From positions 310,001 through 374,000 of the forward strand of contig NZ_JAGQDF010000001.1 in NCBI RefSeq assembly GCF_018069875.1: a stretch of DNA of 64,000 bases. The letters are read 5' to 3'. Shown piece by piece: positions 1 through 8,492 of the stretch (position 1 is the stretch's first letter; each line of letters starts with the position of its first letter). This stretch comes from Ideonella alba. Its GTDB lineage: Bacteria; Pseudomonadota; Gammaproteobacteria; Burkholderiales; Burkholderiaceae_C. The notes beneath the pieces were generated by a model. It was not told the origin of the DNA, made no database searches, and worked only from the letters and a program-made list of their open reading frames with translations. The position numbers and the translations under genes are program-made.

Positions 1-405
1 AAGGGCCGAAAGGACCGTGTGCTGCCAATCACCGCCGTCGCGGTGCATTGGCTGCAGCGCTACCTGCAGGAGGTCCGACCCCGCTTGGTGCGGCCTTCGA
101 TCGACCCTGGCCAGGTGTTCCTGGGCGCCTATGGTCGGCCCTTGAGCCTGGCCTGGCTGTCGCAGATCGTCTCGCAGCATCTGCGCCATGCGCTGCCCGG
201 ACACGTCGGCAGCTGCCACCTGCTGCGCCACGCCATGGCCACCCAGATGCTGGAGGGCGGCGCCGACATCCGCTACATCCAGGCCATGCTGGGCCATGCA
301 CAGCTGGGCAGCACGCAGATCTACACCCATGTGGCGATCGGCCGGCTGCAGGAGGTGCATGCCAGGACGCATCCACGGGCCAGCGCCGAGGACACGCAGA
401 GCTGA
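1..405 (+). CDS. Tyrosine recombinase / phage-type integrase, C-terminal part
   Basis: Cuts and rejoins DNA through a tyrosine nucleophile. The reading frame is open from base 1 (KGRKDRVLPIT just before the GTG at 19), so the gene starts left of the window and only the catalytic domain is present. Visible are the HLLRHAMAT box (catalytic His and second Arg), the MLGHAQ box and the nucleophile in STQIYTHV. The first catalytic Arg would lie off the left edge. The residues resemble XerC/D-like integrases of mobile elements. It sits at the edge of accessory DNA that ends just before flhA, so it may have brought that cargo in (inference). A 7-bp inverted repeat (CCGGACA/TGTCCGG) follows the stop, without a T-run. 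Confidence 0.85.
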   Translation, partial: KGRKDRVLPITAVAVHWLQRYLQEVRPRLVRPSIDPGQVFLGAYGRPLSLAWLSQIVSQHLRHALPGHVGSCHLLRHAMATQMLEGGADIRYIQAMLGHAQLGSTQIYTHVAIGRLQEVHARTHPRASAEDTQS

Positions 406-548
406 GGCGTTGCCAGCCCGGACAAGCGGACTCTGTCCGGCGACTGTCGCCAGCGCGCCGCAGACCACTTGAGCTTGGCCGGTGCGGGGTGGCCACTGCG
501 GCACCGCGCGCCGACAATGCCAACTCCACAACCCACAACATCAGGGAC

Positions 549-1310
549 ATGTTGAACTCGACCATCCGTCGCGCCATCGGGCGCAGCTTCGCTCTTCTGT
601 CGTTCTCGCTGCTGGCCGCCTGTGGCGGCGGTGGCGGTGGTGGCGGCGACCCCAGCTACGCCGTGGACCTGTCGCCCAAGCCGCTGACGGCCCGCTGGAC
701 CGATGCCATGGTGGTGCTCGAGCCGGTCAGCGGGACCGCCGTCTTCGACAAGGCGCCCACCGGCACGGTGTACCCGGTGGTGGTGATGGATGCGCCCAAT
801 TTCGTGTCAGAGACCGTGGCCGTGCGGCAGATCTCGGGCACCACCTACGAGGTGGACCTGACGCCCAAGTCCTCGCTGTCGGTGGGCGTGCACACCGGCA
901 CCCTCACCCTCAAGCTGTGCAAGGACCCGCAGTGCAATGCGGTGTACGCCCTGACCGGCGGCAGTCTGCCCTATGAGCTGACGGTGTCGGCGGCGATGGC
1001 CGTGTCGCTGACGATCAACGGCGTGCCTGTGCCCGATGGACGCGGCGGCCAGTTGACTGCCCGTGAAGACGATGTGCTGACCGTGGACATCAGCAGCGGC
1101 GACACGATCGAGCTCAGCTCGCATGCCGAGGTCGACTGGGTGGCCAGCACGAACAACCAGGTCAACAACTCGATCACGGTGCTGTCCTCCACGCCCACCA
1201 GTTGGCGCGCCGTGATCTCGGGGCCGCCCAATGCCAAGGACCTGTCGGTGCTGGCGATCCCCAAGGACACCAATCAGCGGTCGGCGCAGTACTCGTTCTT
1301 TATTCAGTGA
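549..1310 (+). CDS. Gly-rich putative lipoprotein, unknown function
   Basis: A 253-residue exported protein starting at the ATG at 549; the open frame runs further upstream but without export features. Residues 1-25 form a signal peptide with a lipobox ending in LLAAC, followed by eight glycines, a flexible linker often seen in Burkholderiales lipoproteins. The rest is beta-rich and suggests immunoglobulin-like folds: a VAVRQISG...TYEVDL segment, then CKDPQCNAVY, which resembles repeats of bacterial surface lipoproteins. I do not recognise a specific function. It lies between the recombinase and a convergent lower-GC gene pair, in the accessory block. Confidence 0.7.
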   Translation: MLNSTIRRAIGRSFALLSFSLLAACGGGGGGGGDPSYAVDLSPKPLTARWTDAMVVLEPVSGTAVFDKAPTGTVYPVVVMDAPNFVSETVAVRQISGTTYEVDLTPKSSLSVGVHTGTLTLKLCKDPQCNAVYALTGGSLPYELTVSAAMAVSLTINGVPVPDGRGGQLTAREDDVLTVDISSGDTIELSSHAEVDWVASTNNQVNNSITVLSSTPTSWRAVISGPPNAKDLSVLAIPKDTNQRSAQYSFFIQ

Positions 1311-1410
1311 GGGGAACGGCGCTGTAGGCCTCGCCCCTTACTACTTCTGAGTGGTACGGCTGGCGGGGTGCAGGTCACACGGCCTTGGGTGGGTGTGTTC
1401 TTAGGAGAGC

Positions 1411-1959
1411 TTATCTCGCAACATTGCCTGCGATGGTCTTGGCGCTCTCTACCGCGCAGTGAGCAAATTTCCAGTATAGAACTCCCCCGACCGCCCCGTA
1501 TGACTTGGCTATTGCGCACTCGCGGCTGGTGGCATCTACGTTCGAGCAGCTGTTGCGAGACAGTGATGCTCCCGCCCCATATCTCGCATCAATGACCTTG
1601 GCAAGCCGCACCTCCCAATCCGGAATCTCAAAGGCGTCAGCGTACTGCGAGAGCAAAGTCTCAAACGTTTGGATGTCCGCCTGATCGTAGTCCTTTGTGT
1701 AGCTGCGGAAGCAACTAACGGCTTGTTGGGAAGCCTTTTCGATTTGAGCGCGAACCTCTCCGCGGTCGGCTGACAGCGGGCCCGACTTTTCATCAGATGA
1801 CAGATTTCGCTGCCATCTTTCAGTCAAGGTGGCGCGGACAACAGCTGTTAGCTTGGCGTCCTGCGGGGCCTCGTCAGCCAAGCCAACCGAACTAGATAAC
1901 GCGAGTGTGATCGCGAGGACTTGAGCTCTGGCTTGCACGGTCAAGAGATGGCGATGCAT
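1411..1959 (-). CDS. Small exported protein of unknown function, coupled to the gene before it
   Basis: 182 residues from the ATG at 1959, which overlaps the stop of the upstream gene as TAATG. This favours the ATG over the in-frame GTG at 1971. Residues 1-27 are a clear signal peptide (QVLAITLALSSSVGLA), so the protein is periplasmic or secreted. The mature part is Ala/Lys/Asp-rich and contains four cysteines (CF, CSNVD, ECA, HCAVE), which suggests disulphides. No family recognised. Translational coupling to a C-terminal fragment of a large secreted-type protein fits an immunity- or chaperone-like partner, but nothing in the sequence proves this. Base composition is clearly lower in GC than the flagellar genes. 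Confidence 0.6.
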   Translation of the reverse strand: MHRHLLTVQARAQVLAITLALSSSVGLADEAPQDAKLTAVVRATLTERWQRNLSSDEKSGPLSADRGEVRAQIEKASQQAVSCFRSYTKDYDQADIQTFETLLSQYADAFEIPDWEVRLAKVIDARYGAGASLSRNSCSNVDATSRECAIAKSYGAVGGVLYWKFAHCAVESAKTIAGNVAR

Positions 1960-3140
1960 TAACGGCTCCACCCATTTCGCATCTTGGTGATTGTGCCGTT
2001 GAACAAGTCTTGAATAGCCAAGCCTGGAATGCCTGCAAGCATTGACGTAAGCCTTGGCAGGCCCTGCGCTGCGTCAACACTGCAGCCAATCGATGCTCCC
2101 TGTCCGGCCACATTCAGGCTCTTGCCGATCTCAAGGCGTCCGTCTATCACGTCAACAAACGGCGGGCCGTACTTCTTCGCAGCCTTCTCGAGAACCTTGG
2201 CGGCGTCCTTGTTTTCCATCCCATCAAGGACATCGCCCAATGTCTTAGTCTTCGTGTCCGGGAATGCCTCTTTGATCTCGACAGGATTGGCGTAGGTAAG
2301 CAAACCGTCACCACTGAATACAGTAGTGAGCACAGCGCTTGAGGCATTACCCAGCGTCATGAGATCAAGGCTCTTTTGTGTCGTGACGGACGTTGCGATG
2401 AGCTGGTAAGCATCATCGCCAAGTGGCTTGCGTGACAGCATCCATGCATCATCCGTTTTGAACACCGCGCTGTCGCCCTTGATCTTCACGCCACCGCCTT
2501 GGACAAGGTCGGCCTTGAGCTCTAGGTCACCGAAGCCCGGCGTCTTCAGCTTGCCATCAGCGAGGCATTGCAGATCCGCCACTTTGCCCAATGCGGCCAC
2601 GCTAGACAGCGCTTCTGCACCGGCTTCTCCAAAGAATGGGGCGAGCGGATTCCCTTTCGGCGACGGCGGAATGGGCATCGCATCCGGTCCACCCTGTGGC
2701 CTCACCCACGGCTCGTCATAGGTGCCGTCCGGGTTTTTGATTCGAACACCGTCTGGTGTTCTCTCGATGACCCTGCCGTCAGAGCCATACAGCTTTCCAT
2801 CAGCGCCGCGCCGCAGCGGCTCTTCCTTCGTCCCAACCTCGAGCGCCAAACCGCTAAGCCCCTTGGCGCGCTGAGCCTTGTCTTGGTACGCAAACCACTC
2901 TTCATCGCTCGGCGAATCCGAAATCACCGTGGCCTGATCAAGGTTGCGGACGTTTTCTTGGTTGATCGCAGCCCAAACATCGGCCTCATTCGGAGCCTTT
3001 GTATCCCACCGAATAGCCGCGTCTTTGCGTGAACTTTCATCGAGGGCATCAACGCGGCCGGTCGCCTGCATCTCATCGACGATGGAGATGCCCAACGCAT
3101 TGCCAAATGCATCAGCACCATGACGATCGCCGATGCACAC
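1959..3140 (-). CDS. C-terminal remnant of a large secreted / polymorphic-toxin-like protein
   Basis: The frame gives 393 residues from a GTG at 3140 with no convincing ribosome site. It stays open to a TGA at 3213-3215 with no ATG, so the gene looks 5'-truncated rather than complete. The first residues contain GADAFGNALG, a motif I associate with the stretch preceding the variable C-terminal domain in large repetitive secreted proteins. A Gly/Asp-rich middle with GADGKLYGSDGRV follows, then a Pro-rich linker near residue 150. The C-terminal 200 residues (ending KMRNGWSR) match no toxin fold I know. It is followed by a coupled signal-peptide protein. Alternatives are an unrelated orphan gene or a decaying pseudogene. 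Confidence 0.5.
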   Translation of the reverse strand: MCIGDRHGADAFGNALGISIVDEMQATGRVDALDESSRKDAAIRWDTKAPNEADVWAAINQENVRNLDQATVISDSPSDEEWFAYQDKAQRAKGLSGLALEVGTKEEPLRRGADGKLYGSDGRVIERTPDGVRIKNPDGTYDEPWVRPQGGPDAMPIPPSPKGNPLAPFFGEAGAEALSSVAALGKVADLQCLADGKLKTPGFGDLELKADLVQGGGVKIKGDSAVFKTDDAWMLSRKPLGDDAYQLIATSVTTQKSLDLMTLGNASSAVLTTVFSGDGLLTYANPVEIKEAFPDTKTKTLGDVLDGMENKDAAKVLEKAAKKYGPPFVDVIDGRLEIGKSLNVAGQGASIGCSVDAAQGLPRLTSMLAGIPGLAIQDLFNGTITKMRNGWSR

Positions 3141-3379
3141 GGCATCGGCGTCCGCCCCCTTGACGCCTCCGGCGTGCCATCCAACGAGCCTTGCCGGATC
3201 GCCTGGGTGGCGTCACACCCACTGCTGGCGCGCCCAAGCAGTGGGGCGATGCGGTGTCGTAGGCAGCATCGCACGCCGTGAAGCGCATGCTGTCCGTGGC
3301 CGTGCGTGCGCGGGCACACCTGCGGCGGCCTGGAGCCTCATCGGCGCCTGTTCGAGGAAGCGGCTGGTCCTTTCCCGGA

Positions 3380-4192
3380 CTACGTCGTGGCGGCGCTACG
3401 AGCGGCGATGGCTTTCTCAATGGCGCGCAGCTGCGGCTCGTGCACGGGTGCCGCAGCCCGGATCTCGTCGGTGGGTACGGCGTCAAGGACTTCAATGCCA
3501 TGCTGACTGAGGATCTGCCGGCCGCCACGACTGAGCGCCAGCCTGTGCACCTGGTGGATCATGGACCCCAGTCGCTCGTTCTCGCTGGGTTGGCGCAGCA
3601 CGCGGCGGATCGCTTCCCGAGCAACGTCCACCGCCCAGATCGCCTGGGTGACGACGTGCGGGCCTTTGGATTCCAGCAGACCCACAGCGTTCTGCACTCG
3701 GGAGTCCAGAACATGCAGAGGGTGCATGACCCGGATGCGATGGCCTGGCGTCCACTCGATCTCGACGCTGTCGCGCCAGACGGCCTGGGTGAACTCGCGA
3801 GACTGTCGCAGGCCGCTGACCGTGAACAGCAGGTGCAAGACGTCGATGTTGCGCACCTTGCCCGCCGATCCGGTGCGAATGCGGATTTGTGCCACCAGCG
3901 ACGTGAGGGCGTCGCTGTCCGGGGTTAGCAGCGATGCTCGCAGGCTGGTGGCAATGTGCTGGGCGCGCTCCAGACTGCCCAGCGCATCGCCGTCGTTGGA
4001 GATGGCTGCCGCATTGGGCGCCACGCCATAGCGGTCCATCCAGAAGGCCAGGGCTTGACCGCCGACAAGCACCATGTCGGTGCCCATGTCCTGAAGAAAG
4101 GCATTGAGCGTGGCCGCGTCCAGCGGCACTTCGTCATCCGCGAGTATGGGCTCGGTGTCCCGTGCCTGTGGACGCGGCGGCTGCGTGCCCAT
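3380..4192 (-). CDS. Nucleotidyltransferase-fold protein, putative toxin of a TA pair
   Basis: 270 residues from the ATG at 4192. The longer frame to 4351 adds a low-complexity stretch overlapping the upstream gene and is not used. Residues about 35-70 contain LVGGQALAFWMDRYG followed by ISNDGDAL, the GG...DxD arrangement of minimal and AbiEii-type nucleotidyltransferases that transfer a nucleotide to protein or RNA. The middle and C-terminal parts are helical. The gene lies 26 bp downstream of a ParD-like antitoxin gene and on the same strand, so the two probably form an operon. The family call comes from the motif and context; the third catalytic acidic residue was not located with certainty. 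Confidence 0.6.
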   Translation of the reverse strand: MGTQPPRPQARDTEPILADDEVPLDAATLNAFLQDMGTDMVLVGGQALAFWMDRYGVAPNAAAISNDGDALGSLERAQHIATSLRASLLTPDSDALTSLVAQIRIRTGSAGKVRNIDVLHLLFTVSGLRQSREFTQAVWRDSVEIEWTPGHRIRVMHPLHVLDSRVQNAVGLLESKGPHVVTQAIWAVDVAREAIRRVLRQPSENERLGSMIHQVHRLALSRGGRQILSQHGIEVLDAVPTDEIRAAAPVHEPQLRAIEKAIAARSAATT

Positions 4193-4218
4193 GGCTGTGC
4201 CTGCCCGGGTCCCGCAGG

Positions 4219-4557
4219 CTAGAGCGCCGAGTTGATCGCCTTGGCTTGCCGTGCGCGGCCGCCCGAGAACCAGCTCATCGACTCCTGTCCGGCCCGGCCC
4301 GATTCGATGGCCGCGATGTCGCGCGCCTGCTGGGCACGTTTGGCCGCCCACAGCGTGCTCTCGGGCAAGCTGCCGCTTGACCGTTCGCCCCGCAGCAACT
4401 CGACCAGTTCGCCCACCGACAGGCCGCTTTGCTCCAGCGCCGCACCCAGCCGAGCCCAGTGCTCAATCTGCTGCGCAGCCGAGCGCGACAGGATCTCGCC
4501 CCGGCGATACGCCTGTTCAAACAGCTCGGAGGAGATGCGGACTGAGTTGCTGCTCAT
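4219..4557 (-). CDS. ParD-like antitoxin, first gene of a putative TA operon
   Basis: 112 residues from the ATG at 4557. An in-frame upstream start at 4578 would place the initiation codon inside the palindrome described at 4563-4579. The N-terminus (SVRISSELFEQAYRRGEILSRSAAQQIEHWARLG) is typical of the ParD-like antitoxin family: a short beta strand and two helices of a ribbon-helix-helix DNA-binding fold. Then comes a helical tail (LPESTLWAAKRAQQARD) that would wrap a partner. It precedes the nucleotidyltransferase-like gene. Antitoxins of this kind repress their own promoter, which fits the adjacent palindrome. Confidence 0.65.
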   Translation of the reverse strand: MSSNSVRISSELFEQAYRRGEILSRSAAQQIEHWARLGAALEQSGLSVGELVELLRGERSSGSLPESTLWAAKRAQQARDIAAIESGRAGQESMSWFSGGRARQAKAINSAL

Positions 4558-4562
4558 GATGT

Positions 4563-4579
4563 TGTGGCAGATTACCACA
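4563..4579 (-). promoter_or_regulatory. Palindromic operator-like site before the ParD-like gene
   Basis: A perfect 5-bp inverted repeat, TGTGG-N7-CCACA, begins five bases upstream of the antitoxin ATG. On the minus strand it contains TAATCT, which could be a -10 element. A dimer bound here would block transcription, as in autoregulated TA operons. A start from this -10 would give almost no 5' leader, and no Shine-Dalgarno is visible before the ATG. The role is inferred. Confidence 0.45.
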
Positions 4580-4811
4580 GTCGCGCTGTCGGCGGACCAT
4601 CATCGTTTCGGCCTGCGGCGGGACTCGCGCCGGCTGGGCAACGCGCAGGCCTGTGTCGATGTCGCCGCTGTCCCTGCAGCGGCAATTTGCCGCATTCGCC
4701 GCCAGTCGGCGGGATGACAGCCGGTTTCCTGCCCTTTTTCAGGCTCAAGTCCCGGGTCGGCCTTGGGCACCATGGGGTCCAGCGGGTGAAGTTGTGCCCG
4801 AACCGACCGCC

Positions 4812-6902
4812 ATGAACGCCTTCCTGCCCCGACTCCAAGCCCTGCTGGGCGACAACGCCAACCTCATCAAGGCGCTGATGGCGCCGATCTTCATCGTCAT
4901 GGTTCTGGCGATGATGGTGCTGCCGCTGCCGCCCTTTGCGCTGGATCTGTTCTTCACCTTCAACATCGCGATGTCGCTGATGGTGATGCTGGTGGCGGCG
5001 CAGATGATCAAGCCGCTGGACTTTGCGGCCTTCCCCACGGTGCTGCTGGTCACCACGCTGCTGCGCCTGTCGCTGAACGTGGCCTCCAGCCGCGTGGTGC
5101 TGATGGAAGGCCACACCGGCACCGGCGCCGCCGGCAAGGTGATCGAGGCCTTCGGCCATTTCCTGATCGGCGGCAACTTCGCCGTCGGCCTGATCGTCTT
5201 CGCGATCCTGGTGGTGATCAACTTCATCGTCGTCACCAAGGGCGCCGAGCGCATCGCCGAGGTCGGCGCACGCTTCACCCTGGACGCGATGCCCGGCAAG
5301 CAGATGGCGATCGACGCCGACCTGAACGCCGGCCTGATCGACGAGGACACCGCCAAGAAGCGCCGCGCCGAGGTGGGCGAGGAAGCCGACTTCTTCGGCT
5401 CCATGGACGGTGCCAGCAAGTTCGTGCGCGGTGACGCGGTGGCCGGCATGCTGATCCTGGCGATCAACATCATCGGTGGCTTCATCATCGGCGTCGCGCA
5501 GCACGGCCTGGGTGTGGGCGAGGCGGCCTCGAGCTACATCCTGCTGGCAGTGGGCGACGCGCTGGTGGCGCAGATCCCGGCGCTGCTGATCTCGGTGGCG
5601 GCGGCGATGGTGGTCTCGCGCGTGGGCTCGGAACACGACGTGGGCAGCCAGATCCGCGACCAGATGTTCAGCTCGCCGCGCGCGCTGGGCATCACTGCGG
5701 CCATCATCGGCCTGCTGGGCCTGATCCCGGGCATGCCCAACCTGGTCTTCCTGCTGATGTCGGGCACGATCGGCTACTACGCCTGGTGGCTGGCCAAGCG
5801 CGCCCGTCTGGCGGCCGAGCAACCGGTGGCCAGCAAGGACGACCCCGCGCCACAGGCCAATGCCGAGGCCAGCTGGGACGACCTGCAGCCGGTGGACACG
5901 CTGGGCCTGGAGGTGGGCTACCGCCTGATCACGCTGGTCGACAAGGCCCGCGGTGGCGACCTGCTGGCGCGCATCAAGGGCGTGCGCAAGAAGTTCGCGC
6001 AGGAGGTGGGCTTCCTGCCGCCGTCGGTGCACATCCGCGACAACCTGGAGCTCAAGCCCAGCGTCTACCGCGTCTCGCTGCGCGGCGCGGTGATCGGCGA
6101 GGGTGAGGCCTTCCCCGGCATGCTGCTGGCCATCAACCCCGGCGGCAGCGTGCCCCAGCTGCCCGGCACCAAGACCACCGACCCGGCCTTCGGGCTGCCC
6201 GCGGTGTGGGTGGAAGAGCGGCTGCGCGAGCAGGCCCAAATGAGTGGCTATACGGTGGTTGATTGCTCGACCGTCGTGGCCACCCACCTCTCACACTTGA
6301 TGCAGGTGAATGCCGCCAGGCTGCTGGGTCGCCAGGAGACCCAGGCCCTGGTGGATCACGTGACCAAGCTGGCCCCCAAACTGATCGAAGACGTGGTACC
6401 CAAGATGGTTGGCATCGCGACCCTGCAGAAGGTTCTGCAGCTGCTGCTGGACGAAGGTGTGCATGTGCGCGACTACCGCTCGATCATCGAGTGCCTGGCC
6501 GAGCATGCCGCCGGCGTGGCCGACCCGTCGGAGCTGGCCCGCCGCATCCGCATCCAGCTGGCGCCGGCCATCGTGCAGCAGATCTATGGCCCGGCCAAGG
6601 AGCTGGACGTGATCGCGCTGGACCCCGAACTCGAGCGCCTGGTTGGCCAGGCGCTGAATTCCCCGCACGGCCCCGCGCTCGACCCGGGCGTGGCCGACAC
6701 CCTGACCCGCCAGGCCGCCGACACCGCGCGCCACCAGGAGGACCTGGGCCACCCGGCCTGCCTGCTGGTGCCCGATGTGCTGCGCGCCCCCCTGGCCCGC
6801 CTGCTCAAGCGCGCCGCGCCCCGCCTGAAGGTGCTGGCGCACAGCGAGATCCCCGAGACCCACTCGATCCGCATCGGCTCGATCATCGGAGCAGGCGCAT
6901 GA
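4812..6902 (+). CDS. flhA: Flagellar export gate protein FlhA
   Basis: Inner-membrane core of the flagellar type III export gate; it docks chaperone-substrate complexes and uses the proton motive force. 696 residues from the ATG at 4812 (MNAFLPRLQ), the normal family length; the frame upstream of it is not coding. The N-terminal half has about eight membrane segments, with the conserved FPTVLLVTTLLRLSLNVAS loop and KGAERIAEVGARF, both FHIPEP signatures. The C-terminal half is the cytosolic substrate-binding domain, with GLPAVWVEE and DVVPKMVGIATLQKVLQ. It is the first gene of flhA-flhF-flhG-fliA. flhB, the usual upstream partner, is absent; a recombinase-linked accessory block occupies that side. 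Confidence 0.97.
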   Translation: MNAFLPRLQALLGDNANLIKALMAPIFIVMVLAMMVLPLPPFALDLFFTFNIAMSLMVMLVAAQMIKPLDFAAFPTVLLVTTLLRLSLNVASSRVVLMEGHTGTGAAGKVIEAFGHFLIGGNFAVGLIVFAILVVINFIVVTKGAERIAEVGARFTLDAMPGKQMAIDADLNAGLIDEDTAKKRRAEVGEEADFFGSMDGASKFVRGDAVAGMLILAINIIGGFIIGVAQHGLGVGEAASSYILLAVGDALVAQIPALLISVAAAMVVSRVGSEHDVGSQIRDQMFSSPRALGITAAIIGLLGLIPGMPNLVFLLMSGTIGYYAWWLAKRARLAAEQPVASKDDPAPQANAEASWDDLQPVDTLGLEVGYRLITLVDKARGGDLLARIKGVRKKFAQEVGFLPPSVHIRDNLELKPSVYRVSLRGAVIGEGEAFPGMLLAINPGGSVPQLPGTKTTDPAFGLPAVWVEERLREQAQMSGYTVVDCSTVVATHLSHLMQVNAARLLGRQETQALVDHVTKLAPKLIEDVVPKMVGIATLQKVLQLLLDEGVHVRDYRSIIECLAEHAAGVADPSELARRIRIQLAPAIVQQIYGPAKELDVIALDPELERLVGQALNSPHGPALDPGVADTLTRQAADTARHQEDLGHPACLLVPDVLRAPLARLLKRAAPRLKVLAHSEIPETHSIRIGSIIGAGA

Positions 6903-6984
6903 CCCCTTGTGATTTCACCTGTCCGCGCCGCGCGCGGACCCCCGCCGGAGCAATGGGCTCCCAGCGCAGCCGGCAGGAGGCCGT

Positions 6985-8481
6985 ATGAACGTCAAGCGAT
7001 TCACCGCCCGCACCTCGCGTGAGGCCTTTGTCCTGGTTCGCCAGGCCTTTGGCGAAGACGCCGTCGTGCTGTCGACCAAGCCCTGCAGCGAGGGTGTCGA
7101 GGTCCTGGCCATGGCCCCCGATGCGGTCGACCAGATCGAGCGCGTCAGCGGCGCCGCCGCCCGCAAGCCCGCACCGGCCCGCGATGGCCTGGCCGCCCGC
7201 GCCGAACGCCAGACCGCCCAGCGCGGCCTGCCGGGCCAGCGCCTGGTCGAGCGCCAGCCGGGCGCGGCGATCACCCAGAACGAGGTGGACCAGGACGTCG
7301 AGCAGCTGCAGATGAGCACGCTGTCGTTCCAGGACTATGTGCGCGAGCGCATGCTGCGCCGCCGCCAGGCCGCGATCGACGGCACCCCGACCGACGAGGC
7401 GATGGAGCCGATGCCGGCGCCCGCGCCCGCCCAGCGCGCGCCTAGCGCCTCGATCGCCGCCCGCGCCAGCAGCCCCACCCGCCATGAGACCACCGCACCG
7501 ATCGTCGTGCCGCAGCTGTCCGAAGCCCTGCCCGAGCGCCGCGACCAGGTGGACATGGTGCATGAGCTGCGCGCGATGAAGGGCCTGATCGAGGAGCGCT
7601 TTGGCGCCCTGGCCTTCATGGAGAAGCTGCAGCGTCATCCGCAACAGGCCACGCTGGCCCAAACCCTGCTGGATTGCGGCTGGTCCCCGGGCCTGATCCG
7701 CAAGCTGGTCGAGGCGCTGCCGGCGCAGACCGGCGACGCCACCGACTGGGCGGCCCGTGTGCTGGAGCGCAACCTGGCCACCAGCGAGGCCGAGCCGGCG
7801 CTGGAGGAGCAGGGCGGCATCTACGCGCTGATCGGCTCCACCGGCGTGGGCAAGACCACCTCGACCGCCAAGCTGGCAGCGGCCTTCGCCACCCGCTACG
7901 GCGCGTCCAACCTGGGCCTGATCACGCTGGACGCCTACCGCGTCGGCGCCCAGGAACAGCTGCGCACCTACGGCCGCATCCTCGGCGTGCCGGTGCACAC
8001 CGCCCATGACCGCGCCTCGCTGGAAGACCTGCTGGAGCTGCTGGCCGGCAAGCGCATGGTGCTGATCGACACCGCTGGCATCGCCCAGCGCGACAGCCGC
8101 ACCAAGGAACTGCTGGAGATGCTGTCGCACCCCAGCATCCAGCGCCTGCTGGTGGTCGACGCCTCGTCGCAGGGCGAGACCATCGACGAGGTCATCACCG
8201 CCTGGCGCGCCGCGCGCTGCAAGGGCGTGGTGCTGTCCAAGATCGACGAGGCCGTCAAGCTGGCGCCGGCGCTGGACGCCGTGATCCGCCACCGCCTGAA
8301 GGTGCTGGCCGTGGCCAATGGCCAGCGCGTGCCGGAGGACTGGCACCGCCTGTCCTCGAACGCCCTGGTGCAGCGCGCCATGAAGGCCACCGGCGCCGCC
8401 AGCTGGCGCCTGGAGCTGCCCGAGGTGCAACTGGTCTTCGCCACCGCACCGCGCGTGGCACCGACCCCGAGCCCGCTGTGA
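6985..8481 (+). CDS. flhF: Flagellar SRP-type GTPase FlhF
   Basis: GTPase that sets the position and number of polar flagella. 498 residues. The N-terminus (MNVKRFTARTSREAFVLVRQAFGEDAVVLSTK) is the FlhF B domain. A long Pro/Ala/Arg-rich linker (about residues 50-190) is followed by the NG domain with Walker A GSTGVGKTTSTAKLA at about 284-298, LITLDAYRVGAQEQLRTYG (G2 region), LIDTAG (G3) and LSKIDEA (specificity loop). A ribosome site, GGCAGGAGG, precedes the ATG. The 82-bp gap after flhA holds no gene. FlhF presence points to polar flagellation and to work with FlhG. Confidence 0.95.
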   Translation: MNVKRFTARTSREAFVLVRQAFGEDAVVLSTKPCSEGVEVLAMAPDAVDQIERVSGAAARKPAPARDGLAARAERQTAQRGLPGQRLVERQPGAAITQNEVDQDVEQLQMSTLSFQDYVRERMLRRRQAAIDGTPTDEAMEPMPAPAPAQRAPSASIAARASSPTRHETTAPIVVPQLSEALPERRDQVDMVHELRAMKGLIEERFGALAFMEKLQRHPQQATLAQTLLDCGWSPGLIRKLVEALPAQTGDATDWAARVLERNLATSEAEPALEEQGGIYALIGSTGVGKTTSTAKLAAAFATRYGASNLGLITLDAYRVGAQEQLRTYGRILGVPVHTAHDRASLEDLLELLAGKRMVLIDTAGIAQRDSRTKELLEMLSHPSIQRLLVVDASSQGETIDEVITAWRAARCKGVVLSKIDEAVKLAPALDAVIRHRLKVLAVANGQRVPEDWHRLSSNALVQRAMKATGAASWRLELPEVQLVFATAPRVAPTPSPL

Positions 8482-8492
8482 GGAACCCGGCC

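Noticed and set aside
4653-4811. N-terminal extension of FlhA
   Set aside because: The extra 53 codons are not conserved in FlhA, and the ATG at 4812 gives the normal N-terminus and length.
4572-6287. 571-codon open frame antisense to flhA
   Set aside because: Mirror frame of a GC-rich gene; its product is His/Arg/Gln-rich without family features while flhA is unmistakable.
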